A stretch of 64,000 bases of DNA from Urechis unicinctus (GCA_034190875.2 CM067346.1:8974883-9038882), one strand, 5' to 3'. Positions 16,401 through 28,056 are shown, counted from the first letter of the stretch. Numbers and translations: made by a program. Notes: generated by a model from the sequence alone, not told the origin.

Positions 16401-17832
16401 GTGCTGGCTTGTTCGCAGTGTCAACAGATTTGCCTGAATGCATTTATTTCTGCCGCCTGTAAGCTTAAACATTATAAGTAGAGTGACTCTCGATAAAACA
16501 CCTTCGTTTTCATTGGTGGAGACACACAGCAGTTCATCCTCGGACATGCCAGCATCGCTATGACTGGTTGCTCGCATGCATAACAATATATTACCTTAAC
16601 CTGCGCAACGAAACTCGATTAATATGCAGCCTGTTGTGGATCTTCTAACAGTGTCTGGTGTTGCTGCAAGCAGCTGTGGTCCAAACATATACCTGTACGG
16701 GATATTGTCGAGACGCGCCCCTTTGCTAGGTAGGCGTCCTATTATGACAAATACGTCACTACATCGATATGTACTAACTAATTGATCTACGTATTTGAAT
16801 TACCCGGACGGCTGACTCCTTTTGTGAGTTATGGCAACATTGCGAAGTGTAAAAGATTGATTAGGTCATCTAGGCTTACCTTGTCTAAATATAATTGCAA
16901 TGAAATCCTTGGGTAGCTGCAGCACGTGTTAATGGTGAAATGCGCGTTCATACAAAGGTGCTGTGTTAGTAATGCAGTATCGGACATAATAAGGCACATT
17001 GACTTTTCCAACAAGTTGGAAAGGCATACGCCACTAAAGCACAAACATGCAATTAAAACAAAAGTGAGCCACAGCCGATTGGATTGCCGTAGTAGTATTG
17101 GTGCCGATGCAGCTTTTTCTGAAACATTAGTGCCGACTCAATGGTTTAGATAGCGATATAGGTATAAATATCTTGATCTGATTGGCTAGCTACGCCATCG
17201 ATAAACATGGTAATCAGCTATTTTCAAGTTGATTCCGCTTAGCGTTTGTCTCTTTGAAGCGGAGTAATATCCGACGTAGTTGATTTTCGCTGTGTCATGA
17301 CGATATCCTCTTCATTTATGCAACGCAACTCCATATTATATATCTATCTATCAGAAAATGTATTATTTCTTAAGTTGACCATGGAGCAGACCATTCAGGG
17401 CTAAAGAAATTATCCGCCATATGGCATTTTGATGTTAAAAAAATATAATCAAAAATGCAATCTATCGACCGTTTAAAAATTCTTCACTGAGATGATTGGA
17501 CACATCCCAGAAATGATTACGCATAGCAGTTATTGCACTGTAGTTTACCCCAATTTATGATTGCAAGCATGACGAGTTTTCCCGTAATATATAAAGCATC
17601 AAATACATCAACGGTTATCGTGCATAAAAGTAAGAAACAGAGAACTGGTTACGCTCACCGACCTAACGAAATGGGGATATCTTCATGATAATGCGTAGCC
17701 AGTGTTTCGACAACAAATGGCTCTATTCGGTGTGAATCTAACACAAATGCGGCTACTACCTCTTTTTTCTGAGATTTTACACATCCACTGATCATCTTGA
17801 TAACAATTTATACTGATTGTCCATTGTCACAG
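16401..17832. other. intergenic sequence, nothing recognised
   Basis: Several 60-75-codon frames exist here (for example 16377-16586 and 16829-17044 on the minus strand, 16926-17153 on the plus strand). None shows a motif or a coherent pair of splice sites. Confidence 0.35.
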
Positions 17833-18045
17833 CAGTACGCAGTTATGTAATTACAATGTGTGATATATTCTTGCTTGGTGGAAGCATTAACGCAAAACAG
17901 CTAATAGAGTCTGCCCAAGTGATTTTAGAGCCATGCCTGTGGTGCAGTTTTGCTGCATGTTGCGGCACTGACCTGCTTTACTACTTTGCTGGTACCACCC
18001 GAGACCAAAACAATACCATGAGGTATCTGCGATGGACGGTGACAG
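17833..18045 (+). CDS. candidate exon of an unidentified extracellular protein (possible FN3-like part)
   Basis: An open segment between an acceptor-like CCATTGTCACAG and a donor-like GACAG|GTAGGC. It is 213 nt long with both ends in phase 1. The 70 complete codons include a Cys-rich patch (PCLWC, AACC) and end in RYLRWTVT. If joined in phase to 18520-18633, the product reads LRWTVTAYN and later GYGPLF, which resembles the F-G strand region of a fibronectin type III domain (Y-x-V-x-A-x-N then G-x-G-P). This is inference from a short pattern; no start exon or upstream domain half was found. It may equally be a chance frame. Confidence 0.25.
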
Positions 18046-18195
18046 GTAGGCGTTAATAATAAGTTATTTGTTCGGTATTGGTTTCGCATGTGAGTAGCGG
18101 GGGATTTGTTAGTTGTGTGATAGTTCATCGTTAAATTTTCAATAACACTAGGTCCATTTTATTGTACATTTTCGTTGGCCTCCTTCAAAACGGCG

Positions 18196-18441
<246 letters not shown>

Positions 18442-18519
18442 TAGATAGACTTATCACGGTTCCCGAAGCAAACGATAGACAAACGTCTTTATTATATATA
18501 TGCGTATCACTATCTTCAG

Positions 18520-18633
18520 CATACAATTTTGTCATCAACTCAGCGGTCGTTCCTGGCTATGGTCCGCTATTTGCAACGGATGATAAAGCAAATTCCTCAG
18601 CCATACAACCTGCCGAGATCACCAGGGATTGTG
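18520..18633 (+). CDS. candidate symmetric phase-1 exon, unidentified extracellular protein
   Basis: 114 nt between CTATCTTCAG and a good donor, TTGTG|GTATGT, with both ends in phase 1, so it joins in frame to the candidate exon at 17833-18045. It encodes 37 complete codons starting YNFVINSAVVPGYGPLFATD and ending EITRDC. The GYGP motif and the preceding strand pattern suggest the end of an FN3-like fold. No homologue can be confirmed by eye. A coding frame that runs on upstream through the CA repeat is not credible, so only the splice-bounded part is proposed. Confidence 0.28.
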
Positions 18634-18639
18634 GTATGT

Positions 18640-19269
18640 ATAATTAATTGGTAAATCTAACAGGGGGATACGGTCGGCAGGGTCCAATTTCAATCAGTTT
18701 CCACCTAAGTAAAGTTTCCCTGGAGACCATTTCCTGAACGGCGAGCCATAACATAAGATTTGGTAAGTCTTGCGTTGCAATCTCATTTCACATATCTGCC
18801 AGCATTTGATTTCTGCTGTATCCCGTCAACTCCCTGCGGACGCTGGCGTTCACCTCAATAGAACCATATACTAGTTCCTGTTTTCAATCCGCTGCCAATC
18901 TCTAAGGCTGACATTCAGTCGCTTTTCAGAACACCGCGCAGTTGTGTCACTTAATGCCAGTCCCGCATTGCCGTCATCGCGCCGAGTTAGGTCCGAGTGC
19001 ACCACCACACCTTTTGAGATATTCCGTGGGAGGCCCACAGAGACCATCATAGAAAATCGCCACCACGCTGCAGCACTTGACGCTTAACTGTCCGCGCGCA
19101 CGCACACAACCACGGCGGAGGAGGCTCATGTTAACCAGCAAGCCACGTAGGGCGCTCATGCCGGGTTCAGCTTACTAATCCCTTTCGCGTTCGCCTGGAT
19201 TATCTGCCGGGATTATTCGAGGAACAGAGCGATTGGGACAAAAGCCAACTAGCGGTGTCGCGTCTACAG
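18640..19269. other. GC-richer spacer, nothing recognised
   Basis: Noticeably more CG dinucleotides than the surrounding DNA (for example GTCCGCGCGCACGC near 19090). The 61-codon minus-strand frame at 18974-19159 has no recognisable motif. It could be a promoter-like or simply less decayed region. Confidence 0.3.
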
Positions 19270-19419
19270 CCACAGATCCACCGCCCCAAGTTCATTGCTT
19301 GCCAAATCGGTCACCTGTATCATTAGATGCCATCGAATGCTTGAAAGCCCACGATGGCGGCACTGGTCTAGTTTACATCAATAACACTTCATTGTCAACT
19401 GGAGAAGATAACGATATGG
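19270..19419 (+). CDS. candidate phase-1 exon, unidentified extracellular protein
   Basis: 150 nt after the acceptor-like GTGTCGCGTCTACAG. It is open in the same phase (phase 1 in, phase 1 out) as the two candidate exons upstream. It encodes TDPPPQVHCLPNRSPVSL near the start and GGTGLVYINNTSLSTG near the end, with an N-glycosylation sequon (NNTS). The proline-rich start followed by strand-like sequence is typical of inter-domain boundaries in secreted proteins. The donor (ATGG|GTGCAT) is poor, which lowers confidence. Confidence 0.2.
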
Positions 19420-22400
19420 GTGCATAAACTATGTATAAGTGCTCGTTTTGCATAGATTGTTACAACATCGGATGTTTTGCAGTTAATAGAGAGGATCGAT
19501 GCAGCAGAGGACTGGATCACCACTGATGCGCATGTAATTTGCCGGCCCACTGCTTGAATTTGAAGGTGAGTGGTCGTCAGCTTTTTTCGAAGGGTGTGAG
19601 ACAAAAGATGATCCATTTAGCTGCGATCAAAAACCCGTTACGAGGAAAGAATTATCCAAAGATGTGTCAAAAAATGTATACTTGATGTAAACGACAACCT
19701 GTCATTTCACTAATACAATCATATAAGTTATATTTTGTTATTGCAGACTCAATGGTTATAACGAAAATTCGAAAAAAATATTGAAAGCTCACTCACTGCT
19801 GTCGATGTCATAGAACAATATCTTGTCATCCGCTAAAGCAATTGATCACATACCGAGGTCAATGTGATCACGTCTACGAACGCCCAGCACAATCTAGGTT
19901 GCATGATTGAGTTGGATCGCTGTATCTCTAGAGGTGAAATATTTTCATCACGTGGAGGTCGCGCGGGGGAAATCGGTTATGTTTGACATCGTTTGGGTAT
20001 TTTAAAAAGTTATCATTTTTGAAATTCACTATTATTCGCGTTGCTTTGTCCGCGTTACGAGGCTTACGTATTGGTCTCTAGATTTGGCAGGTACACACAT
20101 TAATTGATTACTGCTCTGACCTCTTGGTATGCGATGTTTGATTGACGCCATTTCGAGGTTCGAATCTTGTTTCATTAAGGTCACCTTACAATGTACGGCG
20201 GAATAGCTCCGTAAACACCGCTGCCGCATAGCCATCCTCATCCATCATCGTCCATATTAAGGGACTCGATATAATCGTAGCACAACACTGCATCATTGAT
20301 AGGTTTATGTGATATAGATAGATGATATTAAACACATGCACGGACACATAACGAGGAAGGCGCGTTCGAATATTGAGGAGTGATAGGTGGATGATGACGT
20401 GTGTAACACGGTGTTCCGATGGGGCGCTGCGTTGTCAGGTAACATAAATACACAATCTATTGATAATGCGGCTTTTTGGCAGCAAATGAGCTGTGTTCGG
20501 AGTCTGGGATATGGTATCCGAGGAAGGCAAGATGCTCCTGTGTCGAGATGCGAAGATAACTCCGCTTTATGTGCTCCTAATGGGGTAATATGACAGCCCC
20601 ATCTTCGCAGCATTCCCTGGGGGACATGCTGCGAGGCCATCAATCACGATTCGTATTCATGTCTGATGCCTTAGTTACAGATTTCAACAAGATGAAGTGG
20701 TAAAGCGAGATTGGTCGGAGGCGGCAGCAAGTGGATTAGGGACAGTGTAATATCGCAGGCAGTTTTAAGGCTGACTTTGATGTTGGGAGCTGGGAGTGGC
20801 GAGAGACGTGAGAATAATGCAATCTGTGACGTCCTTACTCAGCCACGATATATGCTAGCTCTCTGTTCGCTCATCATATGTCCCTAGGCTTTTTACGGAC
20901 AGTATGCAGTGTGACGCCTCTGATGTGCCACCTAATATGCGTATTGTGTATGAAACGACAACCACTCGTATATCACAAAAAATGGTGATATACATGATGC
21001 TCCTGGTGGTATTGTTGAGTGTTGATTACTTCATAAAAACCCACCCGGAATTTGTCCCCGATAAGATGGCAAGTAATGATTTTGCCAACCAAAAAGACAT
21101 GTATGCTAGGCTGCGCAGAATTGTATTTTTTGTTGAGGAAACTGTCCTTGTTTGTTACGCATCTGTACAAATCCCATTTGTTGATATTTGTTTTTGATAT
21201 TCTTGTCCCGTGTCACACCAACCTTCGCTACATAAATGATAATAATTTGCTGCAACACACATATTTCAACCACTTGCAGATGCATTATGACTGAGCCTGG
21301 CGAGTTTTCAAATAATGGATGTAATACTTGCGCTATCCTATGAATGTTTGCCTCGTTCACGACCCTAAATTGCATACAGTCAACCTTCACCCGCTTACAA
21401 GATGTATCGACACCACTCGCAAATCCCTCACTACCAATACAAATACCCATTTGTTTATTGCTAACTTCTCATTTCTGATGAATCTACGTCAAGCTCACCA
21501 TGCACCCTGTTAAGCGTATGTTGGTAGAGTTAGATATGTTATAACGAGACAGTGGACTTGAAGAAACAGAAACAAACTGGTCCACTGTGAAAGACAACAG
21601 GCCACATATCCATTGGTTGATCATGAGAAGCGTGTATTTGAATCGCTAAAGGTTTCATCAACAAGGGCTCATGTCTAATGCTCTGTGGCCACATTACTAA
21701 TGTTGCAGTTCCATGTGTAATAGTTCTATCGTTATGTTCCGCTTTCACAGCTATGTACTTATCGATATCGTAATCATGAAATGGACACAACTAACGAATC
21801 ATTGACATTGTATATAATAATAATTGTTTCCTTCTTCCAAGAACACGCTAGATATAAACTATCGATGATCACTGGCCAGTTGTTGTCTTTCATCAGTGCT
21901 GGAACGCATAATGAAATGAATCCAGCGCCTTATTACGAACACGCCTTCTTATGCATTCATTAAATGAAGATGGGGTCGGAAAGGGGGCGGGAGGTTATTG
22001 ATCACATGGTTCATTTGACAATGATGGCCCGTAGTTTAGACTTGGCAAGTCGTGTGCAGCTCATTAATTTCGACGCTTTTGGCGTTGTTGCTATTCACAG
22101 TATAATCACAGCCGAAGTAACCATTTACTTAATCAAGGGTTCTAGCAACCTACGGCGTTAAGTACGGCGAATTATACGCCATGCACAGTGGAATTGAAAC
22201 ACGCACACCACGTCCCAGGTGATAATTCACGTATTTAATACTCTCCGTGTTGTCTTCGTTTTTACTTCCTCATGTGCCCGCATTAAGGGCCTTAATGGAC
22301 ATTCAAATTGAGAACCGATCTCTTGTTAATTGGAATCATTTTGCCTTTTGAGGACGTCACGCTCCGGCCACACGTATTACTGCGGCGTGCTTACCTAGAG

Positions 22401-24607
22401 CAGTAACGGCGAGCCGAGCTCGTGTTTCTGTTAGCAGCGCTCCGGTAGTCGCTGCATTAACCACCCACAGCCCCAGCAAGAGACAGCATCTCTGGCAACG
22501 GCAGCGCTACTGAGCTGCAACAGCCACTGCATCTATTGTAATCAGGCACTCTGGCTAAATGCCACCCGCATACGCGTGGATTACTTACGGTGATCATTAA
22601 AGACACAGGAGATCTTTCCAAAAGCCATCAGCGGACATTTCTGCGACCGCATCCACTTCAACCAACAATCAGCGGCCGAGAGAAGACTGCAGCGCTTTGC
22701 GCGCCTCACAACGATATCCTTTGGTAAACGCACGTAAAATCCGATGGTCCATTAAATAATGCAGCCTCATCGTTAACGTCAAACGGCGAGGTTGTAACTT
22801 CTCTATTGTTGACATGCATCTGGGGAATAGCATCTACGGGTAAGGCGACGATTTCTGTTAAGGGAGGTCGACAGATCTACCCTATCACATTAACATATAA
22901 CACTGCTTCAGTTACGGTGAGTAGTTTTGGTTCGAAAGTCTCATTAGATAGGTGGTGCTTGGACGTGTATTGATAAATAACAATGTTTGTGAATGAACCG
23001 CCGTTTACATCCGTCTCGCACGAAGTAAGTGATAAATGGTAACCACCCGGAAGTCGCATTCGTCAACACCTGTACATATGCAAGGCTAAAATAACGGTTG
23101 GTATGAAATATATTATTCCCACCAGCTGCACATCATTGGTCAACAATGACAGTGGAAAGTCTAGAATTGAATTATAAACGTCGCCGATGCTTAAGCTTCT
23201 ATGCACGGAAAATGACCAACAATAGTGAGGGTTTAACTGGCAAGCCGATAGGCTTGCGAGCGTGAGCGATGGAGAAACGAGATTAAGTTCCCACATGACG
23301 AATGTCTTTTCTTTGAACGTGACTTATTGTTTGCCTGCGTCTCAACAGTTTTGCATAAAGGCGGAAGAATACCCGCGTCAGACGGGCTCCCTGGCAACTT
23401 CCGTTTTCGAACATAATTCAACCACCATGAAATTTCTTTTGATTGTCTACACGAATCAATCAGTCCGTCGCAATGGGCAAAATCGCGGAAATTAGGTGAC
23501 TAGTAATCTACAGAGTTGCATCGCTGGTGTCAGTTCGGGGCAGTGTGTGATGTGCACTCGGCTGACACTTAGGCGGATTGAGCCGTGTAAAATGGTCGCC
23601 CTCTGATCACATATCACTCTGGCCTGCACTCAATTCATCCCGCGCCTTGCTGCCCACTGTATTAACTCGACACTTGTCGGTTGTCTTTGTGTAGCTGAAA
23701 TACTACAGCCACTGCTTTTATCTACAAAGAAGATTGCATCTACCTGCTTGGGGGTTCTGAGCCTGCCGTTATGTGTCGAGTGGGATTAAATCAATCAACA
23801 TAAACAAGCGGAAGCAGACGAGATATCCTCTAGCCTTATTGCCACAACAGTACAACGCGCGTAATCCCTAGTCGGATTGCTTTGGCTACGACCAAAAAAC
23901 GACGCCGCGCATGGTTTTATTTTGTCTTTATATTTGTTTGCTCAATAGTGTTCTGCAAATTGAAACAAATACAAATATGTCATATAATTTCCACAAGTGC
24001 TCCCTTGATGTTAACTTGATAATTGCTAAGTTTTGTGCAACTACTAGCTTCGTCTATAAGATGTCCATGGGATTCATGGAAGACGCATAGTTCGATTAGC
24101 AATAAATCAGTTGGGTGCGAATAATATCGAATATCGATGAGGGAGTCATATATATGTATATCTATTGCGCATTGTCGACCATCTACATCGATTATCATTT
24201 CTATTTGATTGACTATCATACGCAGCGATTCTCGCGCAACTCACCACCTTTGTGATTTTACTGAATCGTTGACATTTGTAGCATACATGCACCGAGTAAA
24301 GTGGTGTCACTAGCCATGTTGCAATATATCATAGCTAATAATGGACACTAAATCCATAGCGTTATTTTGAAAAAAATTTAATACTAAGCTATATTATGTC
24401 ATATTTTGAACCCGATTATTACTCGTGCTGTCTAAAGTTTGCCACTGAAGGAAGCCATTGTCATTTATTCAACATCGATTGCAGTGTTAAGTGTGGATAT
24501 CATATTCCGAATCAGTTCAACGCATATTTAGATATTGACAATCTTTGAACTATTGGATACAGCGGCTTCAACTTTTGTTTTATATGTGTTGCAGGTGTTA
24601 TAGAGAC
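19420..24607. other. about 5 kb between candidate exons and the Ig gene, no firm gene
   Basis: Mixed, partly GC-richer sequence. A 97-codon plus-strand frame (20904-21197) contains one hydrophobic segment (MVIYMMLLVVLLSV) followed by polar sequence, but neither a start context nor splice sites settle it. Short frames at 20032-20241 and 20305-20643 (minus) and 22877-23421 (minus) show no motif. A GGTTCGAATC word near 20157 resembles a tRNA B box but has no matching cloverleaf. The Ig-gene promoter presumably lies in the last few hundred bases but is not recognisable. Confidence 0.35.
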
Positions 24608-24689
24608 ATGCAGCAGTCGCTAGGATTTTTGCATTTAAGGCAGTATGTCGTAATCGTTATTGCCTTATTTCTGAAAGCACTTCCAACAG
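24608..24689 (+). CDS. Ig gene exon 1, signal peptide
   Basis: ATG at 24608 opens 27 codons with basic residues, then a hydrophobic core (YVVIVIALFLKALP), followed by a strong phase-1 donor, ACAG|GTATGT. Cleavage is likely near residue 28, at the exon boundary. A preceding TGTGTTGCAG looks like a 3' splice site 13 nt before the ATG, so a 5'-UTR exon may exist further upstream. Confidence 0.8.
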
Positions 24690-27532
24690 GTATGTCGGGC
24701 CTTTGTTAATGCTGTACAACAACGAATACCTTTATGTTGCATATCGCTGCGTAAATCGATCCACTTGCGAAGCAAATATCTCCTTTGGTCGATCATAAGG
24801 TTACGTACGCAAGATGGGAAATTATTCCTTTGGCGTGAAAGGCCACCTTTTCTAGTTACAACATCAACTGGTGCATGGTGAGAGCTTCATGTACGTTCTC
24901 AAAGCTTCATAAATGCGCTATCGTTCGAATCAAGGTACATGCCCGCTGATGTGTGATGCTGATATCAACAGCTGTTATGTCCCCGGTAAACAATAGAAAA
25001 AGCGATTGGCCGTAATACGTATTCTATTGCCCTGGATGGCCTCTTGATAAAACCAAAGCACATATCTGGAACCGTTTTTCAGTGCCATCGACGTTTACTA
25101 TCGGTTGTTATCAGAGGGCAGCCCTTGGTAATAACCTTGGTTGATTGATTCACGGGGCGGGTACGGCATGTTATTCCACAGAGACTTCTTGTGGTACAAT
25201 TGATACAAACCAAGTAGGCTATAACACTGAAATGGATGAGGCAATACGGGAATTTACTGGTCATTTACCTGTGAGAACGTCTATAGGCGTTTGTCACAAG
25301 TTCAATGTGCTGCGTTATTTACTCTGTGGTTCATTAAATTACGACGTACGGGTCACAAGAGTCCTTAAATACATGATAATAGGCTAAATTATAATTTTTT
25401 GTTATTTTAGTCGGTATGTTTATTGTTAGCAAGCAGCGGTATTTTCTGTATTGTATGCTTTATGCAGTATAAAAGACTGCAATTCCCCAATAGTGTTCTT
25501 CGCATATGCTGCGACCGAGTAGCGTTGGCTAGCGTTGTGTTAATGGATGCTATCAGGTTTTAAAACGTTGAATATTGTTCTTTATTAGGCTTTACATTAA
25601 CATATGTGATCAGCATCTTAAGCGAGTAACAAATGGCTAATTTAAATGTACTTGTTTCTGATCAGCTGGAATGTTCGTCATGCTTTCACAAGGAGGAGAA
25701 TTACTTCTCGACCCTGGTCAAACTGCTTCCCTTCGTTGCGAGTTCCAACAAGAAAATTTTAGCTTGTTTCATAACCCTATTATTTGGGTTAAAACTCAAT
25801 TAAAGGAATCAAAACAAATTAACATGATGGGCAATATTGAGGACCCGTTCCAACAAACAGGGCGATTTTCAGTTGACATGCGAGATTCTTCTCCTACTCA
25901 CGCTCTACTCCTTCGTATTAAAGGTATGTTTCTAATGCGGTTGTGTTGATGATTTCATATCACCCATCTTCAAGATTCGGCTTTATGATGTGTTCGTCTT
26001 TTTCGTCATGTTGTATTAATGACTCATTGGTACAGCCCATCTCATATGCAATCAGGACAGTTTTACCATGTGTGATTTCCGTTATGGCAGAGCTTTCAAC
26101 TGAGGATAGTGGAAACTATACATGTGAAGTACGGGGTCCGGGAAATCGAATAGTGGGCACCATAACCTATTTCGTTTACATTCGAGGTGAGTTTTCGAAT
26201 GTCATTGCTACTCAAATGATGTAAGGGGTATCACGATGCCATCGTATACGCCTTCCTTATTGATTGCCACGTGCACGTTTTCTTGTGAACTTATCATTGT
26301 GAAATATCGCGCTCGTCCGGTCTTGCTACAGAGCCTGTGGATTCGGTGGAGATGTACCGTGGCTACCGTCCTATCAATGCAGACTATACTGGTTCCCTAC
26401 AAGGAACTGCCTCGTCCATCTTCATCACAGAGGATATTCCCGCTGCTATTTCATGCTTGAGCACCGGGGGATACCCACCTCCTGAAATGGATATCTTCAT
26501 GGGTGAACAGAACATAACCGGTCTATTTTCTCTACGACATGACGTGGAATTAAGCGGGGAGCTAGGGTTGCAAAGTCAGCTCTATGCAACAGTGAGATGG
26601 GCTGATTACTTCGTTGTTACTGCTGACGATGATGGAAAGGCGATTAAATGCGCTGCTAATGTTGCGGGGTTCCCCCCAAGCATTTGCTCATATGTACTGC
26701 ACGTTAGCTGTGAGTATTTGCTTCATCTTAAACGGTTAAGTTAGTGATTCCTATTCACGTATCATGTTTCTCTAATGAACCACATCCAATGTCCTTATCA
26801 CATATACTTAACTTGCAGACGCACCTGTTATTGAATGTGAGCCAGCTACGGCATATCTGGGACAGCGCAATGCCTATATTGCATGTACAGTGAAAGCACG
26901 ACCACGGGCAAAGGTTATGTACTGGGGTATGGACGATAACTCGACATTAATAAGAAACTCTGTGGAATATTGGTCTAAGACGATGGTAAGTACCATTAGT
27001 AGCGTTTCATAGTATAAGACCGTAACCAATGACGTTATCCACCGATGCGGCCTTACAAGAGCAGATCGCCGAACGTGTTTGCATAGATAACCCGTCAATG
27101 GTTGCGTTTATTGTTAAGGATAAGAGTCCGCTGTGTCTCGAAACCCATCTATATTTCCACACAGCGTCGGAGGACAAATTCCGGATATACACTCTCACGG
27201 CGGAAAATGATGTTGGTGTTACAGATCAACAAGTACCGCTAATTCAAAGTTAGCACATTGCGCATTATACGTCCTGCTGCATTTTGCAAGTGACTCCTCA
27301 AGTTAAATGTTTATATTACAACCATTGATCATTTTCAGAGCAAAAGGTTTCTCTGGAAATGACTGTCATTTACCATCCAGAAGAGGTTGATGTTTACAAT
27401 ACTGCCCCATCAGTGGTACAGATGGCACCCGGGAAGTTTTTTAAATCTTCATGCTCGCCAAGATGCTTATCCACACTTCGAGTCCTGCACGGACTTAATT
27501 TCATCATATTATTGCTAATAGCACCACCATAG
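24608..27532 (+). CDS. Ig superfamily surface or secreted protein, 7 exons, 452 residues
   Basis: Joining 24608-24689, 25666-25923, 26091-26186, 26332-26709, 26819-26985, 27065-27248 and 27339-27532 gives one uninterrupted frame of 452 codons plus stop. Every intron starts GT and ends AG; five are phase 1 and one (exons 5/6) is phase 0. Predicted parts: signal peptide (about 1-28); V-set Ig domain (about 29-145) with C52, W68 and DSGNYTC ending at C125; C2-like Ig domain (about 146-271) with C187 and C252; a third Ig domain (about 272-388) with C294 and W307 but Leu371 where the second core Cys is expected; then a tail (389-452) ending in a hydrophobic run (FIILLLIAPP) that could be a GPI-attachment signal. 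Sequons at N58, N122, N206 and N312 fit an extracellular protein. The layout suggests an adhesion or recognition molecule; the exact family is unknown. A decayed tandem copy lies at 31490-33640. Confidence 0.85.
24690..25665 (+). other. Ig gene intron 1 (phase 1)
   Basis: 976-nt intron starting GTATGT and ending CTGATCAG. The frame of 80 codons at 25145-25387 lies wholly inside it and shows no motif. Part of this intron (around 24790-25010) is still recognisable in the pseudogene region near 31535-31750. Confidence 0.7.
25666..25923 (+). CDS. Ig gene exon 2, V-set domain strands A to E
   Basis: 258 nt, phase 1 at both ends. It encodes the first core cysteine (SLRCEF, C52), the core tryptophan (IIWVK, W68), a D-strand RFSVDM and an E-strand HALLLRIK. 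The acceptor is CTGATCAG and the donor is AAAG|GTATGT. The intron interrupts the domain just before the D-x-G-x-Y-x-C motif. Confidence 0.88.
26091..26186 (+). CDS. Ig gene exon 3, V-set domain strands F and G
   Basis: 96 nt after the acceptor CGTTATGGCAG, phase 1 at both ends. It encodes LSTEDSGNYTCEV, the canonical V-set F-strand with core cysteine C125, then the G-strand GTITYFVYIR. The donor is CGAG|GTGAGT. The DSGNYTC motif is the clearest single piece of evidence for the gene. Confidence 0.9.
26332..26709 (+). CDS. Ig gene exon 4, complete second Ig domain
   Basis: 378 nt, phase 1 at both ends, a whole domain in one exon. It carries PAAISCLSTGGYPPPE (C187, a typical C2-type B-C region) and DDDGKAIKCAANVAG (C252). 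An extra cysteine, C264, follows. No Trp is present at the usual C-strand place (MDIFMG instead), as in some nephrin- and nectin-type C2 domains. Confidence 0.88.
26819..26985 (+). CDS. Ig gene exon 5, third Ig domain strands A to C
   Basis: 167 nt, phase 1 in and phase 0 out. It encodes YAPVIECEP, then YIACTV (C294) and VMYWG (W307), the B and C strands of an Ig domain. The YAPV start after the second domain is the usual linker between tandem Ig domains. The acceptor is TTAACTTGCAG and the donor is ACGATG|GTAAGT. Confidence 0.85.
27065..27248 (+). CDS. Ig gene exon 6, third Ig domain strands D to G
   Basis: 184 nt, phase 0 in and phase 1 out. The frame carries KFRIYTLTAENDVG, an F-G region in which the expected cysteine is Leu371. 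The start is set by phase: an in-frame TAA at 27023 excludes earlier acceptors, and AGAGCAG|ATC restores the exon 5 frame. The donor CAAA|GTTAGC is non-consensus at +3, but it fits the frame of exon 7. Without splicing here the frame stops at 27251-27253, which would give a shorter secreted product. Confidence 0.72.
27339..27532 (+). CDS. Ig gene exon 7, membrane-proximal tail and possible GPI signal
   Basis: 194 nt after the acceptor CATTTTCAG, phase 1, ending at TAG 27530-27532. It encodes KVSLEMTVIYHPEEVDVY, then a Ser/Cys-rich spacer (KSSCSPRC) and a hydrophobic C-terminus (LNFIILLLIAPP) right before the stop. That order (small residues, spacer, hydrophobic end, no cytoplasmic tail) is what GPI signals look like, though the hydrophobic run is short. 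The same exon is recognisable, broken, in the pseudogene near 32750-32930. Confidence 0.72.
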
Positions 27533-27949
27533 AATGCTTGATCAACCTACATAACCGTCTGTGATCATTCATTTCCAATTGTGTTTGGTGCTAATAGACA
27601 TTTATGTGCCAACGTGGATGCCTTGCACCAAAGGATTGGTTATCATTACTCGGCTAAAGCCACAATGAGGCATTTATCACCCCACATAAACACAATAACA
27701 CATGGATAAAGCAAGTATTGCTGTGGAAGGACTGATTACCAAAACACTCTTATGTTGAGGGATTATAAAGTACATGAGATGCGGCTGATTTAAAATTGCC
27801 TCCAATCAAGCCAAGTACTGGTTAAAGACGCTGACTTTCCATTGTCAATGTATTGCATTATACAAATGGAAACTACGCACCCACCACTATGATACCAGTA
27901 TTACGTGTCACGTTTTTCAGAATGCGTCTATGGTGTGTGTGAGCGTTGC

Positions 27950-27955
27950 ATTAAA
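27950..27955 (+). terminator. candidate poly(A) signal ATTAAA for the Ig gene
   Basis: ATTAAA 418 nt past the stop codon, followed within 60 nt by GT- and T-rich sequence. A second candidate lies at 28051. Confidence 0.3.
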
Positions 27956-28050
27956 GTACGTTTCTGGTTCTGGTAATAAGCGACTTCTGCTTAAACTTCG
28001 GTTTTTTTGTATTGACAATTGTGCGATTTGATTCATACAGGTGTATTTTA

Positions 28051-28056
28051 AATAAA
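28051..28056 (+). terminator. candidate poly(A) signal AATAAA for the Ig gene
   Basis: Canonical AATAAA about 520 nt past the stop codon, followed by a GTTGTCC element. Either this or 27950 could end the transcript. Confidence 0.35.

Noticed and set aside
20101..20180. tRNA gene suggested by a GGTTCGAATC B-box-like word
   Set aside because: No matching A box, acceptor stem or anticodon stem could be paired at the right distances.
25145..25387. 80-codon frame inside the first intron of the Ig gene
   Set aside because: No splice context and no motif; the flanking exons join in phase without it.
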